Positions 26,940 to 36,522 of a DNA stretch of 63,300 nt are shown in pieces. The translations under genes were made by a program, and so were the position numbers. Under the pieces are notes generated by a model, which did not search any database, was not told the DNA's origin, and saw only the letters and a list, made by a program, of their open reading frames with translations. How positions within the stretch are numbered: the first letter of the stretch is position 1; the number at the start of each line of letters is the position of its first letter. Origin of the DNA: Lachnospiraceae bacterium (GTDB lineage: Bacteria; Bacillota; Clostridia; Lachnospirales; Lachnospiraceae); the NCBI GenBank assembly GCA_910573755.1, contig CAJTBO010000028.1, positions 1-63,300 on the forward strand, written 5' to 3'.

Positions 26940-29900
26940 ATGGAAAAAAATACGAAAGAATACAGAAGAAGAAATATTGCCGGAGCGTATAAAAAGATGG
27001 AGGCGCTTCCGGAGAAGCTGCTGCAGTGCATCGGGGCATACAGCGGCCTGATGGAAAAGGAGACAAAGAGGCATAATACCGCGGTGAAGGAGATACAGGA
27101 AGCCTATGACAGCAGAAAAAAAGCCGTGGAAAAGCAAAAGAAAGATGCCTGCGGCGAAGCGGAGTATGCCAGAAAAGTGGTGCTGTCCCAGCTGAAAGAT
27201 ATAGAGGATAAGAGAAAAAGTTCGGATGAGGCTTATAAGTCCGCCTATCAGAGAGTATTGAAAAGCGGTTCCTCCAAAAAGCCTGTTATCGGGGTTATTT
27301 CCAAACGGGTGTTATTGGAAGTAAACGAGAGGGAGCAGGAGGATCTGAAAAATTTTAAGAGGGTTTATGGAAAGCTTGTGGATCAGGAGAACCGGATCTG
27401 CAGCGAAAAGATCGGCGAGGCGGAAAGGATCTATCAGTGGCAGTATGCGGAAGAGACTTCCGCTTACAGTCAAAAGCTGGATCTTGAAAATAAAAGGGCG
27501 GAAGAGGCAAAGAAAGAGATATATGAGAAGGCTGAAAAAATGGTAGCGGATCTTCAGCCCGAAAAACTGAAAAGCATGTATGCCATGCTGCAGGCGAATA
27601 TTCCGGCACAGATGAATTTTACCGCGGCGCCGGAGATGCCGGCTGCGATTGAAGTGGGGTATATAGAGGCGGATACCGATGAGTGGGAGCGTTTCCCGCA
27701 TGCGGCGCCGCTGATACGTCTGGTCAGGGATACCTTTTCCTATGCGCTTGCAACATATAACAGAAAGAAGGTATTTCGTATTCCGCTTGGAAGGTCTTTT
27801 GAAAATTCCAATTTTAATAAGCTTGTTACATATGATGAAAAGGGACGCGGGAGCGCCCTGGAATATCTGCGGGCGATCGAGATGCGCATGTTTATGAGCA
27901 TCCCCTGCGGGAAATTGTATGTCACGATGATCGATCCCGTCGATTCGGGAAGTAATTTTTCGATGTTTTCCTGTCTTGGGGATGATGATAAGAGGATCAT
28001 ATCCACCAGGATCTGGAGCGATCCCGACCGTATCAAAGAGCAGCTGCGGATATTGATCGAGCAGATCGCGCATGTTCATCAGGACTGCCTGAGGGGCGAG
28101 TATAAAAATATCGTGGAATATAATAAGCATGTGGGAAAAAATGCGGAGCCCCTGCAGGCGTTATTCGTGGCGGATTTTCCGCGCCATTTTGACAAGGAGG
28201 CGTGGGAGATGCTGGAGAAGATCGTAAGCGGCGGTCCGGACTGCGGTATCTATACGTTTATCGCAGGAAGCAGGAGGGATATTGAGGATAATCTGGACAG
28301 CCTGGAAGGGATTGTCCGGAAGATGGAACAGATGGATTTTTCGGGCGGCAGTCTTTCTTATGTATATCATAAAATGCCGCTTAAAGTCGTGCCCGTTGCC
28401 ATGCCGCCCAAATCGGAGATGGAGAATATCTACGAAGCATTAAAGAGCGGTATCAGGGCATCGGACAGGATCATCATTGACTATGATGAGATCAGCGGAG
28501 AGCTTACGGAGCATCCGGAAAAATGGTTCTGCTTTTCCGAGGAAAACGGTCTGGATATACCGGTCGGGCTTGAGGGGGCGTCGAGAACGGTTCAGATCCA
28601 TCTGGGAGGGGAACTGCAGACACAACATCATGCCCTGATATCCGGAATCATAGGTTCCGGCAAGTCATCTCTGCTCCATACGATCATTATCAGCATGCTT
28701 CTGCGGTATGGGCCGGAGGATGTTCAGATCTGTCTTCTGGATTTCAAGAGGGGCGTCGAGTTTAAGATCTATGCGGAAAGCAGACTGCAGAATTTCAGGG
28801 TGATATCTCTGGATACGGAGGCGGAATTCGGTCTGGCGGTGCTGCGCTATTTAGAGCAGGAACAGGCGGAACGCGCGCAGGAGTTTCATGATAAGAACTG
28901 CGATAATATCGAAAAGTACAATGAGATCGCGGAGAAGGATCCGGACGGGGACATCTGCAGGCTGCCGCGGATCGTGGTCGTCATCGATGAATTTCATGAA
29001 ATGTTTGCAGATCCGGAATCGGAGATATCCAAAGAATGTGCGATGCTTCTGGAACAGGTTGTGAGACAGGGAAGGGCTCTGGGGATACATATGGTTCTTG
29101 CGTCGCAGACACTGCCCGAAAATCTGACGAGGATATACGGACAGATGATGAACAGGATCGTGCTGCAGTCTACTGGAGATTCCGCGCAGTGTATTCTGGA
29201 CGGGGATAATCCGGCGGTGAACACGCTGATCAACGTAGATCCCGGCAGGGGTATCTTTAATGACGGTGGCGGAAACAAAGACTATAATCACAGCATTCGT
29301 GTCGCTTATATTGCCCCGGAGGAAAAAGCTCAACTGCTGGCAAGGATCAGGGATCGTCAGGATAAGGTATTCGGTGCGGAGAGGGGCGCAAGGCCGAGGC
29401 TTCTTTTGTCCACCATTCAGGACGACAATGAGAATCCGCTGAATCTGTTTGTGGAGAGAGGAAGTATACCGCAGAAACGGGAGTTGGGGTGCCCGCTGTA
29501 TCTCGGGGAAGAGATCGCAATGGAAAATGATTTTTCCATAAAGCTGGCTGCCAGACGCACCCAGAATATGCTTATTTTGGGGAGTGACCATAAGAGGGCG
29601 GAACTGCTGTACTGCTTTGCAGCCATCAGCATCCTGTTTTACAGTTACTGCCAGTCGCCGGAGAGCATCCTGCAGGGAGAGCCGGTTATCACCTTTTTCG
29701 ATTTTGCCTCCTCACAGGGAAGAGGGGCCTATCAGAGAGGGCGGTCGGCAAAGAAAAATCTTGATATCATGAATGAACTGAGTGCGCATTTTCCTTCCGC
29801 GATCAGGGTGTACGGGAAGGAGTCCCTGATGGATGGGATCGAAGCGCTTCAGGAGGAGTATCGGGAACCGGACAAAAAAAGAAAGCATTATGTGATATTT

Positions 29901-30326
29901 GCAGGCCTGAACCGTGCCAGAAGACTGCTGGATCAGGGCAGCGCCTATGAGATACCGCCGCATCAGATCTTAGGCAATCTGGTCAAAAACGGACCTGCAT
30001 CGGGGCTTCATTTTATCGTATGGGCAAATGAGCCGGGGAGTTTTCTGACTTTTTACGGCGATCTGCTTCCGGAGTTTGATTACAGGCTCGTCTACGATTT
30101 AAAGGAGGAAGAGTATGAACAGGTGATCAAAAGCACCGGTATAAACACTAATTATGACAATAATGTCATTTCTTACAACCCGGATGAGGACAACAAGAAA
30201 GTCAGGGTATACAGTAAGCCCCTGACAGGCTGGTTTGAAAAATTTATTGCGAGACTGGAAGGGGAGGAGCAGGCGGCAAATACGGATTTTTATGATTACG
30301 GGGAATTTGCGGAAGAAGAGGTGTAG
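26940..30326 (+). CDS. FtsK/SpoIIIE-type P-loop ATPase with N-terminal coiled coil
   Basis: About 1128 residues. The first ~220 are highly charged coiled coil with no membrane helix, unlike FtsK or EssC. A middle domain follows, and then an FtsK-type motor: Walker A 'GIIGSGKSSL' near residue 570, Walker B 'IVVVIDEFHEM' near 680, and a 'LASQTLPENL' sensor region. A second, degenerate P-loop-like domain ('MLILGSDHKRAELL', no GKS) occupies ~870-1080. GGTGGGGG precedes the ATG at 26940. It is first gene of the operon. FtsK-type motors pump DNA or, in type VII systems, proteins. The substrate here is unknown, but the toxin encoded downstream is a natural candidate. Confidence 0.85.
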   Translation: MEKNTKEYRRRNIAGAYKKMEALPEKLLQCIGAYSGLMEKETKRHNTAVKEIQEAYDSRKKAVEKQKKDACGEAEYARKVVLSQLKDIEDKRKSSDEAYKSAYQRVLKSGSSKKPVIGVISKRVLLEVNEREQEDLKNFKRVYGKLVDQENRICSEKIGEAERIYQWQYAEETSAYSQKLDLENKRAEEAKKEIYEKAEKMVADLQPEKLKSMYAMLQANIPAQMNFTAAPEMPAAIEVGYIEADTDEWERFPHAAPLIRLVRDTFSYALATYNRKKVFRIPLGRSFENSNFNKLVTYDEKGRGSALEYLRAIEMRMFMSIPCGKLYVTMIDPVDSGSNFSMFSCLGDDDKRIISTRIWSDPDRIKEQLRILIEQIAHVHQDCLRGEYKNIVEYNKHVGKNAEPLQALFVADFPRHFDKEAWEMLEKIVSGGPDCGIYTFIAGSRRDIEDNLDSLEGIVRKMEQMDFSGGSLSYVYHKMPLKVVPVAMPPKSEMENIYEALKSGIRASDRIIIDYDEISGELTEHPEKWFCFSEENGLDIPVGLEGASRTVQIHLGGELQTQHHALISGIIGSGKSSLLHTIIISMLLRYGPEDVQICLLDFKRGVEFKIYAESRLQNFRVISLDTEAEFGLAVLRYLEQEQAERAQEFHDKNCDNIEKYNEIAEKDPDGDICRLPRIVVVIDEFHEMFADPESEISKECAMLLEQVVRQGRALGIHMVLASQTLPENLTRIYGQMMNRIVLQSTGDSAQCILDGDNPAVNTLINVDPGRGIFNDGGGNKDYNHSIRVAYIAPEEKAQLLARIRDRQDKVFGAERGARPRLLLSTIQDDNENPLNLFVERGSIPQKRELGCPLYLGEEIAMENDFSIKLAARRTQNMLILGSDHKRAELLYCFAAISILFYSYCQSPESILQGEPVITFFDFASSQGRGAYQRGRSAKKNLDIMNELSAHFPSAIRVYGKESLMDGIEALQEEYREPDKKRKHYVIFAGLNRARRLLDQGSAYEIPPHQILGNLVKNGPASGLHFIVWANEPGSFLTFYGDLLPEFDYRLVYDLKEEEYEQVIKSTGINTNYDNNVISYNPDEDNKKVRVYSKPLTGWFEKFIARLEGEEQAANTDFYDYGEFAEEEV

Positions 30327-30349
30327 AGACTGTCAGGGAGATGGGAAAG

Positions 30350-30823
30350 ATGGAAGAAAATATATTAAATCTTGAAACAGAGATGGAAAAGCTGCAGGAA
30401 TATATTTCGGACATTGATTTCTGCAGAAGGAAAGTGGAGAAGATAGATGCGGAAACGGTGATGTATAAAACCAATATCAAGATAAATGTTTTGGTGATAC
30501 TCACGTCGGTGTTTGTTTTGATATGTGCTTTGATGAAAATGAATCAGATTGTGATGGGAGCCGGAGGTGTGTTTGCGGCTGCGACGGTTGTGTGTCGTTT
30601 CTGGGGGAAAGTCAGCTCGAGATACAGCTTCTTCCTGATACTGAATATAGGGACCATCGCCGCCGGGATATTCTGTTTTATGTTTTTGGAAGAGGATAAA
30701 ATGCTGTTTAGGTTCCTGCCTGTAGCCGTGCTGCTGTTGCTGCAGGCATTCGCGCTTGTCAGCAATATCGGGCTGAAAAAAAGGATCGGGATGATAGAGA
30801 GAGAACTGGATGAAAACAGATGA
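30350..30823 (+). CDS. Small membrane protein with N-terminal coiled coil
   Basis: 157 residues. An acidic coiled coil (~1-40) precedes four hydrophobic helices in two hairpins ('VLVILTSVFVLICALM', 'IVMGAGGVFAAATVV', 'FFLILNIGTIAAGIFCFMF', 'FLPVAVLLLLQAFALV'), and the end is basic. It is the only clearly polytopic membrane protein inside the operon, so it is the best candidate for a membrane channel or anchor. Its stop overlaps the next ATG (ATGA). No family recognised. Confidence 0.75.
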   Translation: MEENILNLETEMEKLQEYISDIDFCRRKVEKIDAETVMYKTNIKINVLVILTSVFVLICALMKMNQIVMGAGGVFAAATVVCRFWGKVSSRYSFFLILNIGTIAAGIFCFMFLEEDKMLFRFLPVAVLLLLQAFALVSNIGLKKRIGMIERELDENR

Positions 30824-31356
30824 AGAGGACGGAAAAGGAAAAGCTGGAAGAACTTGATCTGATACTTTTACATGCGGGAGACGGCGGGGAAGAGGCGGAT
30901 ATGGCAGATCTGCAGATATCCTGCCCGGAAGATTTTAACGGCGGGGACATCTGGAGCCGGGCGCTTGCCGCGTTATCCGGAGAGAAAAAAGATACGGAGG
31001 ATATCAGAAAGATATACAGTGAGATGATGGCTTGTCCGCTGCCGGCGGAAGTGCTGAGGTGGTGGGAGGTTTTGTTTGCGCTGGCGCTTCAGGCGCCGCC
31101 CGCCGAACTGCTGCGCATGGCGGCAGGGTGCAGGGAGGTGCCGGACCGGGCGGGGATTGCGGGTATCGGCGCCGCTGCGGCCAGGATAGCGCAGAGGGCA
31201 TGGGAGAGAGAAGAGGAAGCGCGCAGGAGAAAGGCGCAGGAAGAGCAGAAACGTTTGCGGGAACTGCAAAGGCGTGCCGAAGCGGCAGACGAGGCCAGAA
31301 CAAAAGCGGAGAGGGATCTGGAGGCCCATAGAAAGTCGGGAGGAACAGATAAGTGA
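30820..31356 (+). CDS. Helical cytoplasmic protein of the operon
   Basis: 178 residues. The first two-thirds are Ala/Leu-rich helices; the last ~60 residues form a strongly charged coiled coil ('REEEARRRKAQEEQKRLRE'). No signal peptide or membrane helix. It overlaps both neighbours by 4 bases, so it is tightly coupled. No family recognised; probably a structural or adaptor subunit. Confidence 0.7.
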   Translation: MKRTEKEKLEELDLILLHAGDGGEEADMADLQISCPEDFNGGDIWSRALAALSGEKKDTEDIRKIYSEMMACPLPAEVLRWWEVLFALALQAPPAELLRMAAGCREVPDRAGIAGIGAAAARIAQRAWEREEEARRRKAQEEQKRLRELQRRAEAADEARTKAERDLEAHRKSGGTDK

Positions 31357-32354
31357 ACAGACAGTCGGTTTTTTTTCTGCAGGCCATGTGGGATGCGGAC
31401 ATAGAAAGAGAAAAAGTGCTCAGGCTGGGCAGGGAGAATGCCGCGTATGAGATAGAAAGCAACCTGAGAGGGGCACTTCATCCGAAAACCCTCTGGATAT
31501 CGGATGAGGCAAAGAAGCTGAGAGAGAGGCTGTTTTTTGTGCGGGCAAAGCTGGAGGAGGCGGACATGCCGTATCAGCTGCTGGAGATATCGGAAGAGTA
31601 TCAGAAGATCACAGGGGAAATACAGGCAATGCAGATCCGGACGGCGCGCACGCTGCAGGCGGCATCGGGGCCGCTCATGCCGGATATACATATACTTGTC
31701 CGCCAGCTGTTTCCGCTGGCAGTGCGTAAGATCAGGGAACAGGTGATGTATGAACGGTACAGATTGGTTGTGCTGACAGGCAGGCAGGACTATGAAGGGG
31801 CGGATGTGCCGCTGACGGATGATTTGGAGGACTGGGTAAGATATTACAGGGATATCATACGCCCGCTGACGGACCGACTTGATCTCTCCATACTGGACGG
31901 GCGCTGGGCGTACGAAAAAAAGAAAGTGACCCTTTGCGGCAGGTTAAGTTTCACGCAGTTTATTGCCGTAAAGCCAAAGGCGGAGGAGTTGATGATGCCG
32001 CCGGGAAAAGCGGGAATAAAAACGGGGGAAGAAGGAAACGTGAGGATACACGGCAGAGGATATATGACAAACCTGACGCCGGAAGATATGCTCCATGTTC
32101 CGGAAAAACCTGTGGTAAAACAGATGACGTGTATAAAGGATTTTTCCGGGATCAGAAGTGAGGACGAGGAGCCGGAAAAGGTTCTGGCGGGATATTCCGG
32201 GGAGCGGAAATATCTGGTTTCGGCAGAAGAATATTTTCGTTTTGTCAATATGTCTCTGATCGCCGGGGAGTTTTACACAAGAATGAAAAGAGGCAACTGT
32301 ATAGACTGCGGCATGCCCCTGTATCAGGGGATCTGTCCCAGATGCGGGAGTTGA
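31353..32354 (+). CDS. Cytoplasmic protein with C-terminal zinc ribbon
   Basis: 333 residues starting at a GTG that overlaps the upstream stop. It is a mixed helical protein ending in a four-cysteine ribbon ('CIDCGMPLYQGICPRCGS', residues ~317-333). The ribbon is unusual at the extreme C-terminus and echoes the N-terminal ribbons of the flanking membrane proteins. It sits just before the radical-SAM gene. The body matches no family I know. Confidence 0.7.
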   Translation: MNRQSVFFLQAMWDADIEREKVLRLGRENAAYEIESNLRGALHPKTLWISDEAKKLRERLFFVRAKLEEADMPYQLLEISEEYQKITGEIQAMQIRTARTLQAASGPLMPDIHILVRQLFPLAVRKIREQVMYERYRLVVLTGRQDYEGADVPLTDDLEDWVRYYRDIIRPLTDRLDLSILDGRWAYEKKKVTLCGRLSFTQFIAVKPKAEELMMPPGKAGIKTGEEGNVRIHGRGYMTNLTPEDMLHVPEKPVVKQMTCIKDFSGIRSEDEEPEKVLAGYSGERKYLVSAEEYFRFVNMSLIAGEFYTRMKRGNCIDCGMPLYQGICPRCGS

Positions 32355-32356
32355 CG

Positions 32357-32914
32357 ATGAGCAGGATTTGTGTGGGAAGACTATGGTATCCCGTGGTTAC
32401 GCTGGGGTACGGAAGGCGTCTGGGTGTCTGGGCAGCCGGCTGCCGCAGGGAATGTGCCGGCTGTATCAGCCCTGAACTGCGGGATTTTTCGGCGGGCAGC
32501 ATACTGACGCCGGAGCAGATACTGGAGAGGATTCCGCCGGATGCGGAGCCGGACGGCCTTACGATAAGCGGCGGGGAGCCCTTTGAACAGGCGGCGGGGA
32601 TTCTGGAACTGGTGAAACTGTTTCAAAACAGGTATACGGAGGATATCCTGATCTTCACCGGCTATACGATAGAGGAACTGCACCGGAAAAGATCCGGCAG
32701 GATCAGGGAGATTCTCGATCGCACCGCGGTTTTGGTTGACGGGCGGTATATCGAGGGCAGGAACAGCCAAAAGGGGCTGAGAGGATCTGATAATCAACGT
32801 ATCCATGTATTCAAATTTCATGAGAGATATGATAATGCGGAGGAACAGGAAAGAAGGCTGCAGTGTGTCCGGACAGGCGACAGGCTTTGGATGATCGGGA
32901 TTCCGCCGGCGTAA
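32357..32914 (+). CDS. Radical-SAM activating enzyme, NrdG-like
   Basis: 185 residues. The cluster-binding motif 'CRRECAGC' (Cys-x3-Cys-x2-Cys) near residue 32, 'ISGGEPFEQ' near 73 and 'LIFTGYTIEEL' identify the short radical-SAM activases that install glycyl radicals (NrdG, PflA-like). No glycyl-radical enzyme (NrdD or PFL) is nearby, so its target is probably a protein of this operon or a distant partner. The ATG at 32357 has CGGGAG ahead; an ATG at 32342 would overlap the upstream gene. An iron-sulfur modifying enzyme inside such a cluster is a distinctive mark. Confidence 0.85.
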   Translation: MSRICVGRLWYPVVTLGYGRRLGVWAAGCRRECAGCISPELRDFSAGSILTPEQILERIPPDAEPDGLTISGGEPFEQAAGILELVKLFQNRYTEDILIFTGYTIEELHRKRSGRIREILDRTAVLVDGRYIEGRNSQKGLRGSDNQRIHVFKFHERYDNAEEQERRLQCVRTGDRLWMIGIPPA

Positions 32915-32924
32915 GGAAAAGAAA

Positions 32925-34472
32925 ATGGCAATACGGGAAATGGAAAAAACGGTGCACGCCGCCGCAGATAGTACACAAAATACAATACCGTCCGTCTGCT
33001 GCGGCATTTCGGCGCAGAGAAAGGTTCCGATATTACATAGAGGCGGGGTGCTCGGGGAATTTCGGCTGGTATCCCCGATGTCCGTGACCGGAGTTTCCGA
33101 AGTGTGGTTCGCGGTGGACGGCTACGGGGAGCAGTATGCGGCGAAGGCGGCGAGGCTTCATCCGGACAGGGAACTTCTGGAGCGGATCCGGCTGTTGGAC
33201 TGTAAAAACCTGATGGAACTTATAGATTGCGGCGAGGAAGAAGGCGTATGGTACGAAATTTATCCTTATTATAAGAACGGATGCCTGAGCGGGGTGCTGT
33301 CCGAGGAACAGATCAGGGAAAAAGTGCTTCCGGGCCTTATAAATGCGTTGGAACATCTGCATGGAAGCGGGATCATCCACAATGATATCAAGCCGGAAAA
33401 TATTTTCTGGGACGACGGCTTCGGGTCTGTTGTGCTCGGGGATTACAGCTGTATCTCCCGCAAAAGGACGCAGCCGGCAGGATACACGTTTTCCTATGCG
33501 GCGCCGGAGATCCTGCTGGGAGATGTGTGTAAAAGCGCGTCGGACTGGCTTTCGACGGGGCTCACACTGGCAAAGCTGTCGGGGGGAGACGGACTGGTGA
33601 AGGCGGAGAGTGCGCAGGAGGCCTGTATGCAGTGGGAGCAGGGAATCAGGTTTACGGGGGGTTCCGCACTGTTCCGTCAGCTGGTCAACGGAATGCTGCA
33701 TGCGGACCCCAAAAGGCGCCTCGGTCCGAATGCGGCAAAAAAATGGTGCGGGAATGCAGCGTTCGGGGGCGAGGAGAGGATCGTCTCGCATGGCAGGACA
33801 GAAAGGGAGCCTGTTACCGTTGCCTTTGAAAATCCGGCATGGATCGCCGCGGATCTGAGCGGACTTTTAAAGGGGATCGAAGAACATTGGGACTATGCGG
33901 TATTTTTACACCAACAGGGCAGGCTGGACCGCTTTTTGCGGCAGTTTGACATGGAACTGGGGGAGAAGAGCAGAAATTACAGGAGACTGCCGAACGGGGA
34001 GGCAGCCCTTTTTCAGCTTACGCTGGCAGTGGCGCGCGGTGAGTCGTTTATATGGAGGGGAACGGCATACCGGGATCTGACGGAGATGGAGGAGAAATGG
34101 GGGCAGGGAGGCTTGAGCGAGAAGGATATCGTCACTTTTCTGCAGTGCGGCCTTGCGGCATATTATCTTGAAAAGAAGGGAGCCACAAGGGAGCAGCTTG
34201 CGTATGTAAAACGGCTTCAGGATCTGAGCAGAGTGCACGCTTTTGAGGCATGCAGCCAGTTGTTTCAGGCGCTAAGGGGAGATGACGGCTTAAGGTGGGA
34301 AAATGAGGTGCTGCATGATCTGCGTGATGTCGTAAACTGGCTTTCGGAACGGGTTCCGGCCCTGGATGAGGAAATAGATAAATTTTTCCGTGACAGAAGG
34401 TTTGAAGCATGGATGGCGTATCAGGGAATGGGCGATATATTCAGAGAGATCAGGAGAAAGTGTGAGATATGA
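32925..34472 (+). CDS. Ser/Thr protein kinase with C-terminal helical domain
   Basis: 515 residues. The N-terminal ~270 are a Hanks-type kinase: Lys of 'YAAKAARLH', catalytic loop 'HNDIKPENI' near residue 152, 'GDYS' in the DFG position and 'YAAPEILLG'. All catalytic residues are present, so it should be active. There is no transmembrane segment and no PASTA domain. The C-terminal ~230 residues are helical, of unknown fold. With the FHA protein two genes downstream it suggests phospho-dependent assembly or switching. No PP2C phosphatase is encoded in the cluster. Confidence 0.9.
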   Translation: MAIREMEKTVHAAADSTQNTIPSVCCGISAQRKVPILHRGGVLGEFRLVSPMSVTGVSEVWFAVDGYGEQYAAKAARLHPDRELLERIRLLDCKNLMELIDCGEEEGVWYEIYPYYKNGCLSGVLSEEQIREKVLPGLINALEHLHGSGIIHNDIKPENIFWDDGFGSVVLGDYSCISRKRTQPAGYTFSYAAPEILLGDVCKSASDWLSTGLTLAKLSGGDGLVKAESAQEACMQWEQGIRFTGGSALFRQLVNGMLHADPKRRLGPNAAKKWCGNAAFGGEERIVSHGRTEREPVTVAFENPAWIAADLSGLLKGIEEHWDYAVFLHQQGRLDRFLRQFDMELGEKSRNYRRLPNGEAALFQLTLAVARGESFIWRGTAYRDLTEMEEKWGQGGLSEKDIVTFLQCGLAAYYLEKKGATREQLAYVKRLQDLSRVHAFEACSQLFQALRGDDGLRWENEVLHDLRDVVNWLSERVPALDEEIDKFFRDRRFEAWMAYQGMGDIFREIRRKCEI

Positions 34473-35803
34473 GCAGTTATGTAACCAGTCCTTTTGTATT
34501 GGAGGAGAGAAGGCTTCAGGGGATAGCGGATCAATGCCGCCGGGATTTTTACCTTGCCCTCGGTCAGGTGAAAGGACAGGAGGAAAAGATCAGGGAGCTG
34601 GCAGAAAGACAGGAAGAAAGCGACAGGAATTATCTGAGGGAGAGAGAAAGGGCGGTCCTTTGGCAGGAGAAAGAACAGGCGCAGTCCTTTGAGAGAGATA
34701 AAGAGAAAAAAGCAGAGATCAAAAAGCGGCTGGAAAATACGGATGCGGAACTGGCGGTCTATGAAAAAAGGTACGGAAGTATGGAGAGGGCTCTTCTGCG
34801 GCAGGAGAGGCTGTGGCTGCAGTTGGAAAACACCGTCAGTGATTTTGAGGAAATAGAGCGGCGGATCGGGGAACAGGAAAAAGAGATCAGGAAGGAGATA
34901 CAGAGGATCTCCGCTGAAAGGGCGGCAGAGACATCGCGGCATTTTCATGCAAAGGGGAAAGCGGGCGGCTTTTTGGAAAAAGGCGTTTCCCTGCAGACGG
35001 CGCCTGAAGAAAAAGCGGCGGGACATATGCCGGATTCCCCGGTGAAAATATTTGAGGAGAGACTGCAGAGGGCGCTGACGTCGCCGTTTGCGGGAAAATA
35101 TCCTTCCCTTGCAGCACTGAAAGAGCAGTATGACAGGGAACCGGATCACGCAAAGACAGCGTTCGCCGTAAAGAACAGGAGGCACCTGGAAAAACTCGAA
35201 GAACAGCTCGAGGGGCTTTTGGCTCTGGAGCGGAGGGAACAGGAAAAAAGGAAGGAGACGGCGGCGCAGTACAGAGCGGTCTGCAGGCTGCTGGGGACAG
35301 AGCCGGATGAAGAACTGATAGCGGACGGGAAGGCGGACAGGGCGCTGGCGGGCAGGTATCACGATCTGTACAGAGAGTATGAGGAAAAAAAGAGGCGGGA
35401 ATATGTGTCGGCGGCTATCGCTTCTGTCATGGAAAAACACGGTATATTTTATCAGGACAGTGCCGGGGACGGGGGCCGGATGCATTTTGAGATGGAGGAT
35501 GCGCAGCTCGATATTTCGGGGGTGGAAAGCGACCATCTGAGTATGGAAGTATCGGGGGAGTATGCAGGGGAAAAACCTGCATGGAATGATAAAAGAAAGG
35601 CGGTTTTGGCAGCCGGCCGTTTTTGTGTGCTGCTGGCGGAGATAGAGGAGGAACTGAAAACGGATCACGGAATCGTATTTAGCCGTGTTTTGACGCAAAA
35701 GCCTGATGAGGAAACGATAGTGATGAGGAAGAGACATTCCGCCGGTCATCAGAGAGGCGGATACGGCGCTGGAAAGGAACGGCTGGCTGACAGACAGGGT
35801 TGA
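34469..35803 (+). CDS. Coiled-coil protein of the operon
   Basis: 444 residues, overlapping the kinase gene by 4 bases (ATGA). Residues ~10-160 and ~225-280 are almost continuous charged coiled coil. A globular part near residues 310-420 has short beta strands ('RMHFEMEDAQLDISGVESDHLSMEV'). No signal peptide or membrane helix. Probably a scaffold; no family recognised. Confidence 0.72.
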   Translation: MSSYVTSPFVLEERRLQGIADQCRRDFYLALGQVKGQEEKIRELAERQEESDRNYLRERERAVLWQEKEQAQSFERDKEKKAEIKKRLENTDAELAVYEKRYGSMERALLRQERLWLQLENTVSDFEEIERRIGEQEKEIRKEIQRISAERAAETSRHFHAKGKAGGFLEKGVSLQTAPEEKAAGHMPDSPVKIFEERLQRALTSPFAGKYPSLAALKEQYDREPDHAKTAFAVKNRRHLEKLEEQLEGLLALERREQEKRKETAAQYRAVCRLLGTEPDEELIADGKADRALAGRYHDLYREYEEKKRREYVSAAIASVMEKHGIFYQDSAGDGGRMHFEMEDAQLDISGVESDHLSMEVSGEYAGEKPAWNDKRKAVLAAGRFCVLLAEIEEELKTDHGIVFSRVLTQKPDEETIVMRKRHSAGHQRGGYGAGKERLADRQG

Positions 35804-35832
35804 TCTGCCGGACAGTGCGGAAATGGGATAAA

Positions 35833-36522
35833 ATGAAGGAATTAAACTATAAAAAGATTATATGCGCGTTGGGGCACTCCAGCGAGGCGGTGCCGTTTGA
35901 TATGCCGCTTCCCGGTAAGTGCCCGGTATGCGGCCAGCCCTATGACCGGCGCTACAACAGACCGGTTCCGTGCCTGAGGGACGGAACGGTGCCCGAAGAG
36001 GAGGCGGATCAGAGGGAGCGGCAGGCAGCCGCCGGGGAGGAGGGCGGCGATATACCGACGGTCAGGGGAAGGAGAAATATGCCGGCGGCAGATCCCGATA
36101 TGCAGATACACATGACCGGTACAAGACGAAGGAGAACCGCAGGAGAAACTGTAGGAGAGGCGGGGACGGAAGAGGTACCCGTGCGGACTGAGGAGGCCCG
36201 GCGGGGAAATCCCCGGGGCATCGTGCTGTATGCCGGCGGGGAAAAGATCCCGGTGCCGGAGGAAAAGGGATATCTGGGAAGAGACGGGCTCGGCGCGGAT
36301 ATGTTTCGGATGAATCTTCTGGTAAGCCGGAGGCATGCGCAGATATACGGGGAACGGTTCGGAAACGTCTATGTGAGAGATGAGGATTCTTTAAACGGAA
36401 CTTTTGTAGATGACGGCGGCGGGAGAAGAAGGCTGCTGCCGGGGGAGACGGCGCAGTTGAAAGCCGGGGATAAGTTGTGGCTGGCGGACCAGCTTCTGGT
36501 GGTCTGGGAGGATAAGGAATGA
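35833..36522 (+). CDS. FHA-domain protein
   Basis: 229 residues. The N-terminus has a single 'CPVCGQPY' knuckle, followed by a Glu/Arg-rich disordered linker. The last ~95 residues are an FHA domain, which binds phosphothreonine: 'LGRDG', 'VSRRHAQIYG' and 'DSLNGTFVDDG' carry the conserved Arg, Ser-x2-His and Asn-Gly-Thr. It is the natural reader for the kinase encoded upstream. The start at 35833 is the first ATG; a TTG at 35800 is possible. Its stop overlaps the AAA+ gene start. Confidence 0.88.
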   Translation: MKELNYKKIICALGHSSEAVPFDMPLPGKCPVCGQPYDRRYNRPVPCLRDGTVPEEEADQRERQAAAGEEGGDIPTVRGRRNMPAADPDMQIHMTGTRRRRTAGETVGEAGTEEVPVRTEEARRGNPRGIVLYAGGEKIPVPEEKGYLGRDGLGADMFRMNLLVSRRHAQIYGERFGNVYVRDEDSLNGTFVDDGGGRRRLLPGETAQLKAGDKLWLADQLLVVWEDKE

